The notes: a model not told the origin generated them from the letters alone. Positions 8,081 to 15,769 are shown, counted from the stretch's first letter. The stretch: DNA of 57,410 nucleotides from Actinomycetota bacterium (GCA_947450345.1 CANFVD010000004.1:1-57410); one strand, 5' to 3'. Translations and numbers: made by a program.

Positions 8081-9327
8081 TGAGCGCGACCATCGACAAC
8101 ACCCTCGGTCTTGGCCTGGTTCGCCAGCCCAAAGCGGTCTACTTTGGCCCGGGGCAACGGCGTCAGATTCCCTTCGTGGTGGCCCCACTGGGAAAGCACG
8201 TGCTGATTTGCACGGACGCCCGCATGGCCACCACCCCGGAGTTCGAAGAGATTCGCTCCGGCTTGGTTGCTGCCGGGCTCACCGTATCTGTCTACTCCGA
8301 CACGGAGCCGGACCTGCCGCGAACGAACGTCGTCGACCTCCAGGAGAAGTTTTCCCAGTCGGGCATTGAGGTGGTCGTGGGACTCGGCGGCGGCAGCTGC
8401 CTCGACATGGCCAAAGTCGCTGGGCTTGTTCTCGCCCGAGGTGGCGACATTCGCGACTACTTTGGTGAAAACCTCGTTGATGGTCCCGGCCTGCCGGTGA
8501 TTACCGTGCCGACGACCGGTGGAACCGGTGCGGAGGTGAGTTGTATCTCCGTTGTCTTTGACGACGAGAAGGGCATGAAGGTCGGCGTGGGCAGCGCCTA
8601 CCTCGAGGCCTACGCAGCGGTAATCGACCCCGAGCTCACCCTCACGTGCCCTCCCGGGCTCACGGCAGCAACGGGAGCGGATGCCCTGTCGCACTTGATT
8701 GAGTCGTTCACCGACCGCTCCAAGAACCCCACGGCTGAGCAGGTTGACAAGCACCTCTACGTGGGCAAGAACGTGCTGACCGACTTCTTCTGTCGAACCG
8801 GAATTGAGCTCTTGAATAAGTCGCTCGAGGCCGTGGTGGCCAACCCCAGCGACATCCAGGCCCGATCCGACACCATGCTGGCGGCCTACTGTGCGGGCAT
8901 GGCGCTCAACACGGCCGGCACGGCTGCTGCCCACGCCATCCAGTCACCTATCGGAAACCTGACCCACACACCGCACGGATTTGGCGTGGGAGCCCTCCTG
9001 CCCTACGTGATGCGCTACAACCTTCCCGTGCGGGTTTCCGTATTTGCCGAGATGGGGCGCCTGATGGGCGTCGCTACGGGGGATCAGCCGGAGCTCGAAC
9101 AGGCCCACGCGGCCATCCTGCGCGTGGAGGCAATTCTTGCCGCTCTGGGCGTGCCCCTCAACCTCAAGGATTTGGGGCTCACCCCCGAGCACTTCGACTT
9201 CGTTGCGGAGCAGGCCATGCTGGCCACACGCCTCACGGCAAACAATCCGCGCGACATGAGCAAGGAAGACATCGTGCAGATTCTCGAGCGGGGTTATGCC
9301 GATGACCGCTCTTGGTGGCAGATTTAG
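8080..9327 (+). CDS. Iron-containing alcohol dehydrogenase
   Basis: A 415-residue group III (Fe-type) alcohol dehydrogenase. The NAD-binding GGGS lies at 103-106 and PTTGGTGAEVS at 144-154. Metal ligands align as Asp201 and His205 (GADALSHLIESF) and His285 and His299 (HAIQSP...HTPHG). The family includes 4-hydroxybutyrate dehydrogenase, hydroxyacid-oxoacid transhydrogenase, lactaldehyde reductase and 1,3-propanediol dehydrogenase. Coupling to an SSADH-like gene through an overlapping start favours a 4-hydroxybutyrate-type role: alcohol to semialdehyde here, semialdehyde to acid by the partner. Confidence 0.87.
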   Translation: MSATIDNTLGLGLVRQPKAVYFGPGQRRQIPFVVAPLGKHVLICTDARMATTPEFEEIRSGLVAAGLTVSVYSDTEPDLPRTNVVDLQEKFSQSGIEVVVGLGGGSCLDMAKVAGLVLARGGDIRDYFGENLVDGPGLPVITVPTTGGTGAEVSCISVVFDDEKGMKVGVGSAYLEAYAAVIDPELTLTCPPGLTAATGADALSHLIESFTDRSKNPTAEQVDKHLYVGKNVLTDFFCRTGIELLNKSLEAVVANPSDIQARSDTMLAAYCAGMALNTAGTAAAHAIQSPIGNLTHTPHGFGVGALLPYVMRYNLPVRVSVFAEMGRLMGVATGDQPELEQAHAAILRVEAILAALGVPLNLKDLGLTPEHFDFVAEQAMLATRLTANNPRDMSKEDIVQILERGYADDRSWWQI

Positions 9328-9367
9328 TAGGACCCTTTCACCAACGGCACGAGGAACAGGACATCAG

Positions 9368-10345
9368 ATGAATCGAACAGTGGCCGTCGCCGGCGCAGGT
9401 TCAATCGGTGTTGCGTTCTCGCTGCTGTTTGCGCGTGCGGGATTTCAGGTGCGACTCTGGGATGCCCTCCCGGGTGCCCTTGATCGGGCACAGAGCGAGT
9501 TGCACGCACGCCTTGAGATGCTTGATGACTACGGGCTGTTGGACGAGACACCCGGGGTTATCACGGAGCGTGTGACCCTGCACGAGATCCTCCTCGAGGC
9601 CCTCCAGGGTGCGGAGCTGGTTCAGGAGTGTGTGCCCGAGAAGCTCGACATCAAGCGTGAGGTTTTTCAACAGTTGGGCGCCTACAGCGAACCGGATGCC
9701 GTGCTGGCCAGTTCGAGTTCGGCCATCGCGTCGAGCCAGTTTGCCACTGCCACGCCCGCGCGCGATCGAGTGTTGATTGGTCATCCCGGCAACCCGCCGT
9801 ACCTGATTCCGGTCATCGAAGTGGTGCCGTCTGAGTTCACTTCGAGCGAGACGGTGACGCGCGCGGAACAGATCTATCGGGACGCGGGCCTCAAGCCGGT
9901 TCTCGTTCGAAAGGAAATCGAGGGATTCATCTTCAACCGTCTCCAGGGCGCGGTTCTTCGCGAAGCGTATTGCCTCGTTCGTGACGGGATTGCCTCGGTG
10001 GACGACATCGACGAGGTCATGCGCAGCGGACTCGGCCGACGTTGGACGTTCATTGGACCGTTCGAAACTTCCGACCTCAACACGCGAGGTGGCACTGAGT
10101 CACATGCCGAAAAGATGGGTCCCGCCTACGAGCGAATGGGGGCTCAGCGCGGGCAACACGATCCGTGGACACCGGAGTTGGTGGCGGAAGTCGTTCAACA
10201 GCGTCGTGCGCTGCTGCCCCTTGACGAGTGGGATGACCGCGTTCGCTGGCGCGACGAACAGCTCATGAAGTTCCTGCAGCGCTTCAAGGCCGAATTGGCC
10301 GACGGGGAAACGACGCCCGCCTCAAGTGCGCCGGGAGCAAACTAG
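9368..10345 (+). CDS. 3-hydroxyacyl-CoA dehydrogenase family, lambda-crystallin type
   Basis: A 325-residue NAD-dependent dehydrogenase with N-terminal GAGSIG (9-14), SSSS (116-119), HPGNPPYLIPVIEVVPSE (139-156) and a helical C-terminal domain containing EGFIFNRLQGAVLREA. This pattern fits the CRYL1/L-gulonate 3-dehydrogenase and carnitine dehydrogenase branch better than true beta-oxidation enzymes. The ATG at 9368 is chosen because the Rossmann fold begins at once; an extension to 9296 would overlap the previous gene. Its stop overlaps the stop of the opposing GntR gene (CTAG, 10342-10345). It probably acts on a 3-hydroxy acid in the same catabolic set. Confidence 0.82.
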   Translation: MNRTVAVAGAGSIGVAFSLLFARAGFQVRLWDALPGALDRAQSELHARLEMLDDYGLLDETPGVITERVTLHEILLEALQGAELVQECVPEKLDIKREVFQQLGAYSEPDAVLASSSSAIASSQFATATPARDRVLIGHPGNPPYLIPVIEVVPSEFTSSETVTRAEQIYRDAGLKPVLVRKEIEGFIFNRLQGAVLREAYCLVRDGIASVDDIDEVMRSGLGRRWTFIGPFETSDLNTRGGTESHAEKMGPAYERMGAQRGQHDPWTPELVAEVVQQRRALLPLDEWDDRVRWRDEQLMKFLQRFKAELADGETTPASSAPGAN

Positions 10346-11040
10346 CTCGTTTCGTCATCCTCGGCGACAACGTGCTTGCCATACTCAACGATGGCGAGCT
10401 CGCCGGCAAGCGTGATGTGTTCTTGGCAGGCAGTGCGGGCGAGTACAGGGTCCCGTGTCACAGCCGCAGCGGTCACAATCTTGCGCAACTCTTCCATAGA
10501 TATGCGAACCCGTTCTTCGTCAACAAAAGCAAAGTGACGGAAGATGCCGATGCGGGAGTGGATGCCACGCAGGCTTGAGGTGAGAACCTCGTTTCCGGCA
10601 CCGTTCAACAAGAGTGTGTAGAACTGATCTTTTGCCTCGCCTCGGGATGTCTCACTGCCGTGGAGATATGTCTTCTCCATTTCCCCTATGAGGCTCACGA
10701 GGGACTGAGCCTGTTCGGCGCTTGCCCGCTCCGCAAACAGTTGTCCGGCAAGGCCCTCCATGGTGGCCCGCATTTCATAAAGATCTTGAATGTTGTGCTC
10801 GGTGAGCACCGTGACGATTGGGCCACGATTGGGCAGCATCGTGATGAGGTGTTCGGATTCGAGTTGTCGCAACGCCTCACGCACGACGGTTCTCGATACC
10901 CCGTATCGCTCACACAGGGTGTTCTCGAGCAGGCGCTGGCCGGGGTGGAGGACGTCGTCGAGAATTTCTTGACGCAAGCGCTCAACCACCTGTTGCCGCA
11001 GTGGAGCGGCGCGCTGTGTGATCTTCTGAGAGCCAGACAT
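10342..11040 (-). CDS. GntR/FadR-type transcription regulator (FCD domain)
   Basis: A 232-residue regulator. Residues 10-75 form a winged helix typical of GntR (LRQEILDDVLHPGQRLLENT, then YGVSRTVVREALRQLESE). The rest is an all-helical FCD effector domain rich in conserved His/Asp/Glu positions. Such regulators usually repress nearby catabolic genes and respond to organic acids. It converges on the dehydrogenase operon and may control it. A -10-like TAGAGT sits 6 nt before the ATG, so the mRNA may be leaderless. Confidence 0.88.
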   Translation of the reverse strand: MSGSQKITQRAAPLRQQVVERLRQEILDDVLHPGQRLLENTLCERYGVSRTVVREALRQLESEHLITMLPNRGPIVTVLTEHNIQDLYEMRATMEGLAGQLFAERASAEQAQSLVSLIGEMEKTYLHGSETSRGEAKDQFYTLLLNGAGNEVLTSSLRGIHSRIGIFRHFAFVDEERVRISMEELRKIVTAAAVTRDPVLARTACQEHITLAGELAIVEYGKHVVAEDDETS

Positions 11041-11046
11041 GACTTC

Positions 11047-11052
11047 ACTCTA
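11047..11052 (-). promoter_or_regulatory. -10 box of a leaderless promoter (GntR gene)
   Basis: Minus-strand TAGAGT followed by 6 nt and the ATG at 11040. The spacing places transcription start at the start codon itself. Confidence 0.5.
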
Positions 11053-11093
11053 TTGGCGTTGACTCCACGAAGTGGGCAGCGCGCAACGCTGGG

Positions 11094-12179
11094 TTAGCGT
11101 GAGCCCCAGTCGGCGGCGGTGTACGTGAGTGGGTAGTAGTCCACCGTCACTCCGAGCTCTGCGGCGGCCCTGAATGGGAAGTGAGGGTCGCGAATCAGTT
11201 CGCGACCCATGAAGATGGCGTCTGCGTGACCGTCGGCCAAGATCGACTCAGCCTGGTGCGCGCTCGTGATCTTGCCCACGGCGGCCGCGGCAACATTACC
11301 CAACTTGCGCACGGTCTCGGTCAGAGGAACCTGGTATCCCGGCGACACCGAGATGAAAATGTCGCGGATGAGTCCGCCACTCGAGATATCGAAGAAGTCG
11401 GCACCGCGTTCGTTGGCCCAGTGTGCAACCTGAGCGGTGTCTTCGGTTTGCCAGCCGTTCTCTACCCAGTCGGTGGCCGAGAATCGGACAAACAGGGGCA
11501 TGCTCTCGGGCACGACCTCGCGGATGCGGTCAATGATCTCGAGGAGCAGTCGAGCGCGGTTCTCGAGCGAGCCACCGTACTCGTCGGTCCGCTCGTTGCT
11601 GAGCGGCGAGAGGAAGTTGTGAATGAGGTATCCGTGCGCCGCGTGGATCTCGATGACATCGAATCCGGCCTCGACGGCACGAACGGCCGCCGTTCCAAAA
11701 TCATCAATAACCTTGTCAATTCCGGCCTGATCGAGAACATCCGGAACGTCAAGACCGGGGCACGCAATGGGGGAGGGCCCAACGGGACGCCAGCCACCCT
11801 CGGAGATGGGTTTTGTCACACCTGCGGCAGCTGTAAAGCCGCGGTAGTCCGAGCCCTTTCGGCCAGAGTGCGCCAGTTGGATGCCCGCCGCCGCTCCCTG
11901 CTGGTGGACAAGGCTCACAATGCGCTTCCATTGGTCGCGCTGCGCGTCGTTCCAGATGCCGGCACACTCAGACGTGATGCGCGCCTCGGGGCTGACGCCC
12001 GTGGCCTCCGAGAGAAAGAGCCCGGTGCCGCCGGCGGCCAAAGAGCCAGCATTCATGAGGTGCCAGTCGTTGGGCATCCCGTCGTGATCGAGGCACATGT
12101 ACTGACACATGGGGGCTACCCACAGGCGATTACGGAACGTGACTCCCCGGATGGTGAGGGGTTCAAAAAGCTTGGACAT
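11094..12179 (-). CDS. NADH:flavin oxidoreductase, old yellow enzyme family (YqjM-like)
   Basis: A 361-residue FMN-dependent ene-reductase. WVAPMCQYMC near residues 21-30 carries the Cys and Tyr typical of the YqjM class. AHSGRKGS and the HxxH substrate pair in EIHAAHGYLIHNFLSP are present, as is NERTDEYGGSLENRARLLLE, the hallmark TIM-barrel segment. These enzymes reduce activated C=C bonds or nitro/quinone compounds using NAD(P)H and often answer electrophile stress. The ATG follows AAAGGAG by 5 nt. A near-perfect 23-bp palindrome at 12222-12244 sits in its promoter, so it is probably tightly regulated. Confidence 0.9.
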   Translation of the reverse strand: MSKLFEPLTIRGVTFRNRLWVAPMCQYMCLDHDGMPNDWHLMNAGSLAAGGTGLFLSEATGVSPEARITSECAGIWNDAQRDQWKRIVSLVHQQGAAAGIQLAHSGRKGSDYRGFTAAAGVTKPISEGGWRPVGPSPIACPGLDVPDVLDQAGIDKVIDDFGTAAVRAVEAGFDVIEIHAAHGYLIHNFLSPLSNERTDEYGGSLENRARLLLEIIDRIREVVPESMPLFVRFSATDWVENGWQTEDTAQVAHWANERGADFFDISSGGLIRDIFISVSPGYQVPLTETVRKLGNVAAAAVGKITSAHQAESILADGHADAIFMGRELIRDPHFPFRAAAELGVTVDYYPLTYTAADWGSR

Positions 12180-12221
12180 GGGTCTCCTTTGACGAACGAA
12201 AGCGTATGTTCAGCCTACTGA

Positions 12222-12244
12222 ATATGACGGTAATACTGTCATAT
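12222..12244. promoter_or_regulatory. 23-bp near-perfect operator in the OYE promoter
   Basis: The sequence has dyad symmetry ATATGAC-N-GTA-N-TAC-N-GTCATAT; only one symmetric pair (and the centre) deviates. On the minus strand TTGATA lies at its outer edge and ATATTC-like bases at the inner edge, so it sits between or over possible -35 and -10 elements of the reductase gene. The binding protein is not known. The neighbouring GntR regulator is one candidate; an unlinked electrophile sensor is another. Confidence 0.6.
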
Positions 12245-12313
12245 CAATTTTCCGCTCACGGGGCCGCACGAGGGACAAGAACGTATGGGTGAGACCTGCC
12301 TGTTACCCGAGAA

Positions 12314-12589
12314 CTAGTGCGCGTCGAGGTCGGACGCAATCAGGGCGGCCAGCTTGCCTGCAACGCGGTCGGCGTCGTCACCGTCGACGGTGATGTCCAC
12401 GCTCTCCCCGAACATTGCACCCAGGGTGAGAACCGACAGGATGCTCGCGCCGTCGGCGACATCGCCACGTTGTGACGTGATGGTCACTGCGTGCCCCGAA
12501 GCGACGACCGCTTTCACGAGGAGGCTTGCCGGGCGGGCGTGGAGACCGACCTTCGAACCAACAACTGCCCGTCGTTCCGAATGTGCCAC
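12314..12589 (-). CDS. ptsH: PTS phosphocarrier protein HPr
   Basis: A 91-residue HPr with the active-site motif GLHARPAS (phospho-His17) and the regulatory-serine region GASILSVLTLGAMFGESV. It carries phosphate from EI to sugar-specific IIA domains. The GTG start overlaps the stop of the IIB gene (TAGTG), making it the last gene of a IIA-IIB-HPr operon. The divergent ptsI gene supplies its phosphate donor. Confidence 0.93.
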   Translation of the reverse strand: MAHSERRAVVGSKVGLHARPASLLVKAVVASGHAVTITSQRGDVADGASILSVLTLGAMFGESVDITVDGDDADRVAGKLAALIASDLDAH

Positions 12590-12999
12590 TAGCCGAAGAT
12601 TTTCTTGAAGAAGCCCTTTTTCTCGGCGTCGGCTGAGGATTTCGCGGACGTCTCAGGAATCGAGGGCCTTCCCTCGACAACCTCGAGCGTGCCCTGACTG
12701 AAGTCCCGTACACACGCGTCGAGCACGCTCTCGGCATCCGTGAGAACCTTGCTCACTCCCACGTGCACAAAGGGCTTGCCGGCAAATCGCTCGATGTTCT
12801 TCACGTCGAGGTCGTTGGCAAAGAGGCAAAAATCGGCCACATCGATCGTTGCCTGCGGCATGGCCGTCGATCCGGCCGAGCCTTGCGTCTCAACCGTGAT
12901 CTCATGGCCCAGCTTCTTTGCGGCCTGTTCTAACGCTTCGGCGGCCATGTAGGTGTGGGCGATGCCCGTGATGCACGATGTGACGGCAACAATCCTCAC
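12589..12999 (-). CDS. PTS fructose-type enzyme IIB
   Basis: A 136-residue protein. The first 100 residues match fructose IIB: VTSCITGIAHTYMAAEAL with the phosphorylated Cys9. The usual IIB domain is followed by about 35 extra residues ending KKGFFKKIFG, rich in Ser, Lys and acidic residues. IIB passes phosphate from IIA to the sugar bound by IIC, but no IIC gene is in this cluster. The GTG start overlaps the stop of IIA (GTGA). Confidence 0.88.
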   Translation of the reverse strand: MRIVAVTSCITGIAHTYMAAEALEQAAKKLGHEITVETQGSAGSTAMPQATIDVADFCLFANDLDVKNIERFAGKPFVHVGVSKVLTDAESVLDACVRDFSQGTLEVVEGRPSIPETSAKSSADAEKKGFFKKIFG

Positions 13000-13457
13000 G
13001 GCTTCACTTCTTTCGAAATGATGGCCGCGATCTCGTGAGCGTCCGCGGCGTCACGCAGTGACTGGCGGAAATCTTCGTGGACGAGTTTGCGGGCCAGCGC
13101 CGCGAGGATGTGCAGGTGGGCGTCGTCGGAGCCGTCGGGTGCGCCAATCAAAAAGATGAGATGGGCGGGGCCATCGTGAGCACCAAAGTCAACACCGCGA
13201 ACGCTTGTGCCGATGGCCACGGTAGGTCGCGTGACGTGCGCGGAACGTGCGTGGGGAATGCCGATACCGCCCGGGAGGCCCGTGTCCATCTGTGCTTCGC
13301 GCAAACGCACGTCTTCGAGGTAGCCCTCGATGTCGGTGACGCGACCGGTAGCGACCATGCGCTCCGCAAGCATACGGGTGGCGGATTCTTTCGAGTCAGC
13401 CTCAAGACCCACGATGATCAAATCCGCGGTAGTCAGTGCGTTCTTTGCGCCAGCCAT
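12996..13457 (-). CDS. PTS enzyme IIA, fructose/mannitol (Ntr) family
   Basis: A 153-residue IIA of the fructose/mannitol/PtsN fold, with the active His69 in GGIGIPHARS and LIFLIGAPDGSDDAHLHILA downstream. The ATG at 13457 is preferred over the GTG at 13466: GAGGAG lies 8 nt before the ATG but would overlap the GTG. It accepts phosphate from HPr. As no IIC is adjacent, it may serve a transporter elsewhere or a regulatory phosphorelay. Confidence 0.88.
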   Translation of the reverse strand: MAGAKNALTTADLIIVGLEADSKESATRMLAERMVATGRVTDIEGYLEDVRLREAQMDTGLPGGIGIPHARSAHVTRPTVAIGTSVRGVDFGAHDGPAHLIFLIGAPDGSDDAHLHILAALARKLVHEDFRQSLRDAADAHEIAAIISKEVKP

Positions 13458-13529
13458 ACGTGTCACTCCTCGCCTACGAGTTTACGACTCCCGCGGGTCG
13501 AGTGTGCACCGTAGTGAGCGCCCACAGAA

Positions 13530-13535
13530 TAAAGT
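13530..13535 (+). promoter_or_regulatory. -10 box of the leaderless ptsI promoter
   Basis: TAAAGT followed by 6 nt and the ATG at 13542. No ribosome binding site is seen. The 84-nt gap to the divergent IIA gene holds both promoters. Confidence 0.55.
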
Positions 13536-13541
13536 CGAACC

Positions 13542-15182
13542 ATGGAACTGACCGGCATAGGAGTAGGTCGCGGTGTCGCGGCCGGACCGGTGCTGAGAAT
13601 GCCCGAGCCCTTGGTCGCCCCCTCGGATGACCCTCATGAGGGTGATACAGCGGCTGAGATTGCGCGGGCCAAGGTGGCCTTGGCCGCGGTGGCCGTATGG
13701 CTGACGGAACGTGGCGTGCACGCTGGGGGAGAGGCCGGAGACGTGTTGTCGGCGCAATCTCTCATGGCGGGCGATCCCGAGTTGGTAAACGACATTTCCG
13801 CGCGCATCGAGCGCGGCAGTAACGCGGAGCGCGCCGTCGTCGACTCGTGTGACGCGTTTCAGAAGTTGTTGGAGGGGATGGGCGGCTACATGGCCGAGCG
13901 TGCCGCGGACCTGGCTGACGTCGCTCAACGAGTGGTTGCCGAGCTGCGCGGGGTAGCGGCCCCGGGTGTGCCCGAGAGCGACATCCCGTTCGTTCTTGTC
14001 GCGCACGACCTCGCACCCGCCGATACCGCGATGCTCGACTTCACCAAGGTGCTGGCCCTGGTGACCCGAGATGGCGGCCCCACGTCGCACACGGCAATCC
14101 TCGCGCGTGCAAAGTCGATTCCGGCTGTGGTGGGTGTGAACGGTGCCGACGCAATCTCTGAGGGATCGATGGTGGTGGTTGATGCCGCCAACTCTCGTGT
14201 CACACTCGACGCCACGCCTGACCAGATTGCCACGGCGCGAGCGGAGCGGGAACGTTGGCTGACGGCATCGCACGCACCCCTGACCGCCGGCGTACTCGCG
14301 GACGACCATGCGGTTCCTCTCCTTGCCAACATTAGTGTGCTCACGGAAGTCCCCGAGGCTGTCGCCTTGGGTGCCGAAGGTGTGGGCCTGTTTCGCACCG
14401 AATTCCTCTTCCTCAACTCGACTACGGCACCGAGCATCGCAACTCAGCAGGCGGCGTACGTCGAAATCCTGGCGGCCTTTCCCGGCAAGAAGGTCATTGT
14501 TCGTTGCCTCGATGCCGGCGCCGACAAGCCGCTCCCCTTTCTCGCCGTCGCGCACGAGGAAAATCCCGCTCTGGGATTACGGGGATTGCGTGCCTTGCGC
14601 GCTCACGAGAACATCCTGCGTGATCAGCTGATCGCGCTTGCCAACGCTCAGGCCGAATCAGAGGCCGATCTGTGGGTGATGGCGCCCATGGTCGCCGACC
14701 TCGAGGAGACGGCGTACTTTGTGGGGTTGGCCAAAGAACTCGGCATTCGTGTCGCCGGGGTCATGGCCGAGGTGCCGTCACTCGCACTGGTTGCCGAACA
14801 GGTTCTCGGGGTAGCCGACTTTGTCTCCATCGGCACGAACGACCTCACGCAGTACACGCTGGCCGCTGATCGACTCATCGGTTCGCTTGCTGCCTATCAA
14901 GACCCCTGGCACCCCGCCGTCCTGCGCCTCATCAAGCAGCTGGGTGATGCCGGTGCGGCTGCAGGCAAGCCCGTAGGAGTGTGTGGTGAGGCCGCGGCTG
15001 ACCCGGACCTCGCGATTGTGCTCGTCGGCCTCGGCGCCACCTCGCTCAGCACGACGCCGGCGGCACTCGCCGACGTGCGAGCAGCATTGCTCACCGTCAC
15101 CCTCGACGAGGCACAGACACGTGCCGCCCGAGCGCTCACGGCCAGGTCGGCGGCTGAGGCCCGCACCCTCGGCTCCCGCTAG
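13542..15182 (+). CDS. ptsI: Phosphoenolpyruvate-protein phosphotransferase (enzyme I)
   Basis: A 546-residue PTS enzyme I, slightly shorter than the roughly 575 residues of the E. coli protein. It has the phospho-His motif GGPTSHTAILAR (His183), then the PEP-binding barrel with LFRTEFLFL, FVSIGTNDLTQYTLAADR and the active Cys in VGVCGEAAADP. It transfers phosphate from PEP to HPr. It is divergent from the IIA-IIB-HPr operon and appears leaderless. Downstream lies the GIY-YIG/repeat unit. Confidence 0.95.
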   Translation: MELTGIGVGRGVAAGPVLRMPEPLVAPSDDPHEGDTAAEIARAKVALAAVAVWLTERGVHAGGEAGDVLSAQSLMAGDPELVNDISARIERGSNAERAVVDSCDAFQKLLEGMGGYMAERAADLADVAQRVVAELRGVAAPGVPESDIPFVLVAHDLAPADTAMLDFTKVLALVTRDGGPTSHTAILARAKSIPAVVGVNGADAISEGSMVVVDAANSRVTLDATPDQIATARAERERWLTASHAPLTAGVLADDHAVPLLANISVLTEVPEAVALGAEGVGLFRTEFLFLNSTTAPSIATQQAAYVEILAAFPGKKVIVRCLDAGADKPLPFLAVAHEENPALGLRGLRALRAHENILRDQLIALANAQAESEADLWVMAPMVADLEETAYFVGLAKELGIRVAGVMAEVPSLALVAEQVLGVADFVSIGTNDLTQYTLAADRLIGSLAAYQDPWHPAVLRLIKQLGDAGAAAGKPVGVCGEAAADPDLAIVLVGLGATSLSTTPAALADVRAALLTVTLDEAQTRAARALTARSAAEARTLGSR

Positions 15183-15191
15183 CAGATTCCC

Positions 15192-15297
15192 GCTTCGCTG
15201 ATTGAGTAGCCGACAGAGTCGGCGTATCGAAATCACGCACCGATTGGGTCGTGCTTCGCTGATTGAGTAGCCGACAGAGTCGGCGTATCGAAATCAC
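15192..15297. repeat. Two identical 45-bp hairpin repeats (L1, L2)
   Basis: L1 at 15192-15236 and L2 at 15253-15297 are identical over 45 bp, separated by 16 nt (period 61). Each contains the hairpin GCCGAC-AGA-GTCGGC flanked by GATTGAGTA and GTATCGAAATC. L2 supplies the stop codon of the GIY-YIG gene (15294-15296). Read on the minus strand they match the right-hand repeats at 15643-15765, so the nuclease gene is flanked by inverted copies. They also lie just after ptsI and might end its transcription. Confidence 0.85.
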
Positions 15298-15590
15298 CGA
15301 GAAGATTTGCGAAACGTCACCTTCTTACTGAGCACAGGCAATTCACCATTGCTGCCACTGATGAGCGCCAATCGTTTGGACCGACTCCAACCGTGGAGTT
15401 GTTTCTCGCGCGCGTACGCATCACCGATGTTGGCAAATTCCTCAGCAAAGACGAGTTCGACGGGTAATCGGGTAGACGTGAAGCGGGCACCCATGCCGGA
15501 AGCATGCTGCTCGAGCCGCCGTTCCAGTGATCGCGTTGACCCGACGTAGAAGGAGCCATCTGAACAGTGAAGGATGTAAACGAAGGGCAC
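15294..15590 (-). CDS. Small GIY-YIG nuclease-domain protein
   Basis: A 98-residue protein that is almost entirely a GIY-YIG domain of the UPF0213/YhbQ type. It shows VYI (4-6) and YVG (15-17) for the name motif, the helix SLERRLEQH with the catalytic-type Arg (24/25) and Glu62 in AREKQLHGW; the tail is Lys/Ser rich. The start is uncertain: the GTG at 15590 begins right at the domain, while the longest frame begins with a TTG at 15674 inside a repeat. No clear ribosome site is seen. By eye its base composition is less GC-rich than its neighbours. It is flanked by inverted repeat arrays between ptsI and sdhB, suggesting a mobile or selfish unit. Role unknown; a structure-directed nuclease is the natural inference. 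Confidence 0.8.
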   Translation of the reverse strand: MPFVYILHCSDGSFYVGSTRSLERRLEQHASGMGARFTSTRLPVELVFAEEFANIGDAYAREKQLHGWSRSKRLALISGSNGELPVLSKKVTFRKSSR

Positions 15591-15642
15591 GACGTAATGG
15601 TGATGGCCCCGTGAAAATGATGGGGCGACTTGTTCACAGCGT

Positions 15643-15765
15643 GGTTTCGATACGGCGTCACGACGCCTACTCAACCCGCGAAGGGTTTCGATACGGCGTC
15701 ACGACGCCTACTCAACCCGCGAAGGGTTTCGATACGGCGTCACGACGCCTACCCAACCAGCGGAC
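15643..15765. repeat. Three tandem 41-bp hairpin repeats (R1-R3)
   Basis: Copies begin at 15643, 15684 and 15725 with an exact 41-nt period. Each has TTTCGATAC, the hairpin GGCGTC-AC-GACGCC and TACTCAACC. R1 and R2 are identical; R3 differs on its right edge (TACCCAACCAGCGG). They share arms with L1/L2 read on the opposite strand, but the stem and loop bases differ. They lie upstream of the GIY-YIG gene and directly after sdhB, and would fold in the sdh transcript. Confidence 0.85.
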
Positions 15766-15769
15766 GTGG

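Noticed and set aside
10889-10900. Another copy of the hairpin repeat (TCGATAC) inside the GntR gene
   Set aside because: Only a few bases match; the hairpin and right arm are absent.
13458-13466. GTG start of IIA at 13466
   Set aside because: The ribosome site would overlap this codon; the ATG at 13457 has correct spacing.
15591-15674. Longer GIY-YIG protein from the TTG at 15674
   Set aside because: The extra 28 residues come from repeat R1 and low-complexity sequence, while the domain starts right after the GTG at 15590. It is kept only as an alternative.
15643-15765. CRISPR array
   Set aside because: The three copies are directly tandem with no unique spacers, and no cas gene is near.
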